Below, piece after piece: positions 61,060-62,358 of a stretch of DNA of 62,358 nt. The DNA is taken from the NCBI GenBank assembly GCA_034928535.1, contig JAYFOV010000015.1, positions 1 to 62,358 on the forward strand, given 5' to 3'. This DNA comes from CAXXOK01 sp001604115. GTDB taxonomy: Bacteria > Bacillota > Clostridia > Christensenellales > Aristaeellaceae. The position numbers were made by a program, and so were the translations under genes. The notes under the pieces are model-generated. The model saw nothing but the letters and a program-made list of their open reading frames with translations, ran no database searches and was not told the DNA's origin. Each line of letters begins with the position of its first letter. The stretch's first letter is position 1.

Positions 61060-61210
61060 GCGTGTACAAAATGTTGGTTCAACGCATAAACAACGCCCAC
61101 TTGCGGCGGCGCTTTCCCGTGGCCTTCCATAAAAGGCGGCCATCGCTACGCTGCGCTTTCTTTTCCGCTCAGCGCCAAGGCAAAATCTTTTTGCGTTTTG
61201 ATGCATGCAA
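61060..61210. repeat. Diverged relative of the 160-bp palindromic element
   Basis: Shares with the elements at 34.8 and 35.8 kb the order GCTACGC, CTTTCTTTTCCGCTC, GCAAAATC and GATGCATG in similar spacing. Its minus-strand translation keeps the ERKRKRS segment seen in copy 2. Terminal inverted repeats are not visible. It lies between miaA and ylxM; no gene in 60962-61341. Confidence 0.45.
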
Positions 61211-61341
61211 GCAATCTCAGGGCTGTAGCACCCGCACCGTGCCGCATGCCGGCAAGCCTGATGCATGGCGGCTTGTGTTCCGATCAACCCCAGCTGTGGC
61301 AGGCATGGCCAGCCCCTTGCAGGAAAGGTATTGCAGCCCTC

Positions 61342-62238
61342 CTACCCCCGCAAAAACGCCGCCACCGCATCCGCTGCCTGCGCGGCCACATCGCCCGTCA
61401 CATCCAGCCATTGGATGCCCGCATCCCGGCGGAACCAGGTCATCTGCCGCTTGGCAAAGCGCTTGATGGCCAGCGCCAGCTCCGCCAGCATGGCCTCCTG
61501 CGCAGGGTATTGCCCCAGCAGGTACTCGCTCACGTAGCGGTACTCCAGCCCCAGGCGGCGCAAAAAATCAGGGCTCACACCGCGTTGCAGCAGGCCGGCC
61601 ACCTCGTCGATCAGCCCATCCGCCACGCGGGCGGCCAGCCGCTCGTCAATGCGGCGGCACAGCACCTCGCGCGGCCATGTGAGCCCCAGCTTGAGCACCT
61701 GATAGCGGGGCTGTTTGCGGGGGGCGGCGGTATCGCCGTCGTGCAGCTTTTCCAGTGCGCGCATCACGCGGTTGCGGTTGGCCGGGTCGATGCCGTGCCC
61801 AGGCAGCGCGCCATCCAGCCTTTGCACCAGCGCCTCCGTGGGCAGCGCCTCCAGCGTGCTGCGGTAGGCAAGATCCGGCTGGATGTCGGAAAGCACGTAG
61901 CCATCCGCCACAGCGTCGATGTACAGCCCGGTGCCGCCTACCAAAAAAGGCACCTTGCCCCGCGCGAGGATATCCTCCGCGGCGGCATAGGCCAGGCGCT
62001 GAAAATCCGCCATGGAAAAAAACACCCCCGGCGCGCACACGTCGATCAGGTGGTGGGGCACGCCGCACATTTCCTGCGCGGTCAGCTTGCCGCTGCCCAT
62101 ATCCAGCCCGGTATAGACCTGCCGCGAATCCGCGGAGATCACCTCGCCGCCGAAACGCTGCGCCAGTGAAACCCCCAGACCGCTTTTGCCCGATGCGTTT
62201 GTGCCTACGACCGCGATCATGCGGGGCAACTGAGTCAT
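61342..62238 (-). CDS. miaA: tRNA dimethylallyltransferase
   Basis: Transfers a dimethylallyl group to N6 of A37 in tRNAs that read codons starting with U, the first step to ms2i6A. 298 residues. P-loop GTNASGKSGLG, the catalytic and tRNA-contacting SADSRQVYTGLDMGSGK, VGGTGLYIDAV, and the C-terminal QMTWFRRDAGIQWLD. The ATG at 62236-62238 lies 8 nt after GGAG; an in-frame ATG two codons earlier is also possible. Confidence 0.95.
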   Translation of the reverse strand: MTQLPRMIAVVGTNASGKSGLGVSLAQRFGGEVISADSRQVYTGLDMGSGKLTAQEMCGVPHHLIDVCAPGVFFSMADFQRLAYAAAEDILARGKVPFLVGGTGLYIDAVADGYVLSDIQPDLAYRSTLEALPTEALVQRLDGALPGHGIDPANRNRVMRALEKLHDGDTAAPRKQPRYQVLKLGLTWPREVLCRRIDERLAARVADGLIDEVAGLLQRGVSPDFLRRLGLEYRYVSEYLLGQYPAQEAMLAELALAIKRFAKRQMTWFRRDAGIQWLDVTGDVAAQAADAVAAFLRG

Positions 62239-62267
62239 GTCCATCGCTCCCAACCGTTGTTTGCTCC

Positions 62268-62297
62268 AGTATAGGCGGCGCATGGGGCGCTTGTCAA
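62268..62297 (-). promoter_or_regulatory. Promoter of miaA
   Basis: Minus strand perfect TTGACA (62292-62297), 18-bp spacer, TATACT (62268-62273), about 30 nt before the start codon. Confidence 0.75.
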
Positions 62298-62322
62298 CCA
62301 AGGGGCGGGTGCCCGCCACGGC

Positions 62323-62358
62323 AAAGCGCGGGGCGGCTTTCCTGCCGCCCCGCGCTTT
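62323..62358. terminator. Terminator-like hairpin at right edge
   Basis: A 15-bp perfect stem AAAGCGCGGGGCGGC (62323-62337 with 62344-62358) with a 6-nt loop. It probably ends a gene outside the window; its flanking T run would lie beyond the edge. Confidence 0.55.

Overview
The window looks like chromosome from a high-GC member of the Clostridia (Firmicutes), probably an anaerobe. The evidence is a glycyl-radical class III ribonucleotide reductase, an LtaS-type polymer synthase with no outer-membrane genes, the ylxM-ffh-rpsP-khpA-rimM-trmD order, strong Shine-Dalgarno sites, frequent GTG/TTG starts and sigma-A type promoters. No species can be named from the sequence alone. Nearly all genes lie on the minus strand.

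Layout. 1-9.2 kb: gdhA, nrdD with a DUF2200 gene behind it, a gene-free 2.4 kb stretch with tandem repeats and DnaA-box-like words, and an HI0933-type flavoprotein. 9.5-14.7 kb: gyrA and gyrB, separated by a very long imperfect palindrome. 15-17.6 kb: a minus-strand run of a NUDIX hydrolase, a 51-residue membrane protein, an acetyltransferase and a TPR lipoprotein. 17.8-21.6 kb: a 1265-residue exported multi-SH3-like protein with one C-terminal membrane anchor. 22-24.3 kb: a phage-type regulatory module (small ORFs, XRE repressor, divergent promoters over an inverted-repeat operator, ArpU-like regulator), then a degenerate and an intact tRNA-Arg. 24.4-39.8 kb: one minus-strand operon of 17 phage virion genes, from the terminase small subunit to a glycine-rich tail-tip protein, closed by a strong terminator. 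40-45 kb: a degenerate GGDEF protein, rpiB, a DMT transporter, and an acyltransferase/membrane protein pair. 45.9-49.3 kb: LtaS-like sulfatase and a processive family 2 glycosyltransferase. 49.4-56.6 kb: nucleoside kinase, DEDDh exonuclease, a second HI0933 flavoprotein, an RpiR regulator, surE and small membrane proteins. 56.7-60.9 kb: the trmD-to-ylxM translation/secretion operon. 61.3-62.2 kb: miaA.

The most interesting locus is at 22-39.8 kb. It has a complete-looking packaging, head and siphovirus-type tail gene set with every frame open, plus an intact-looking repressor switch. I find no integrase, replication gene, holin or endolysin, and no attachment-site pair. Host-type repeats have inserted between several virion genes without breaking any. 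This is the content expected of a domesticated particle such as a gene transfer agent, but a decayed prophage is the simpler alternative and cannot be excluded here.

A second theme is intergenic structure. Long gaps are filled by repeat families that fold into trains of short hairpins or single giant hairpins, several lying inside otherwise conserved operons (gyrB-gyrA, khpA-rimM, portal-scaffold-capsid, tail tube-chaperone).
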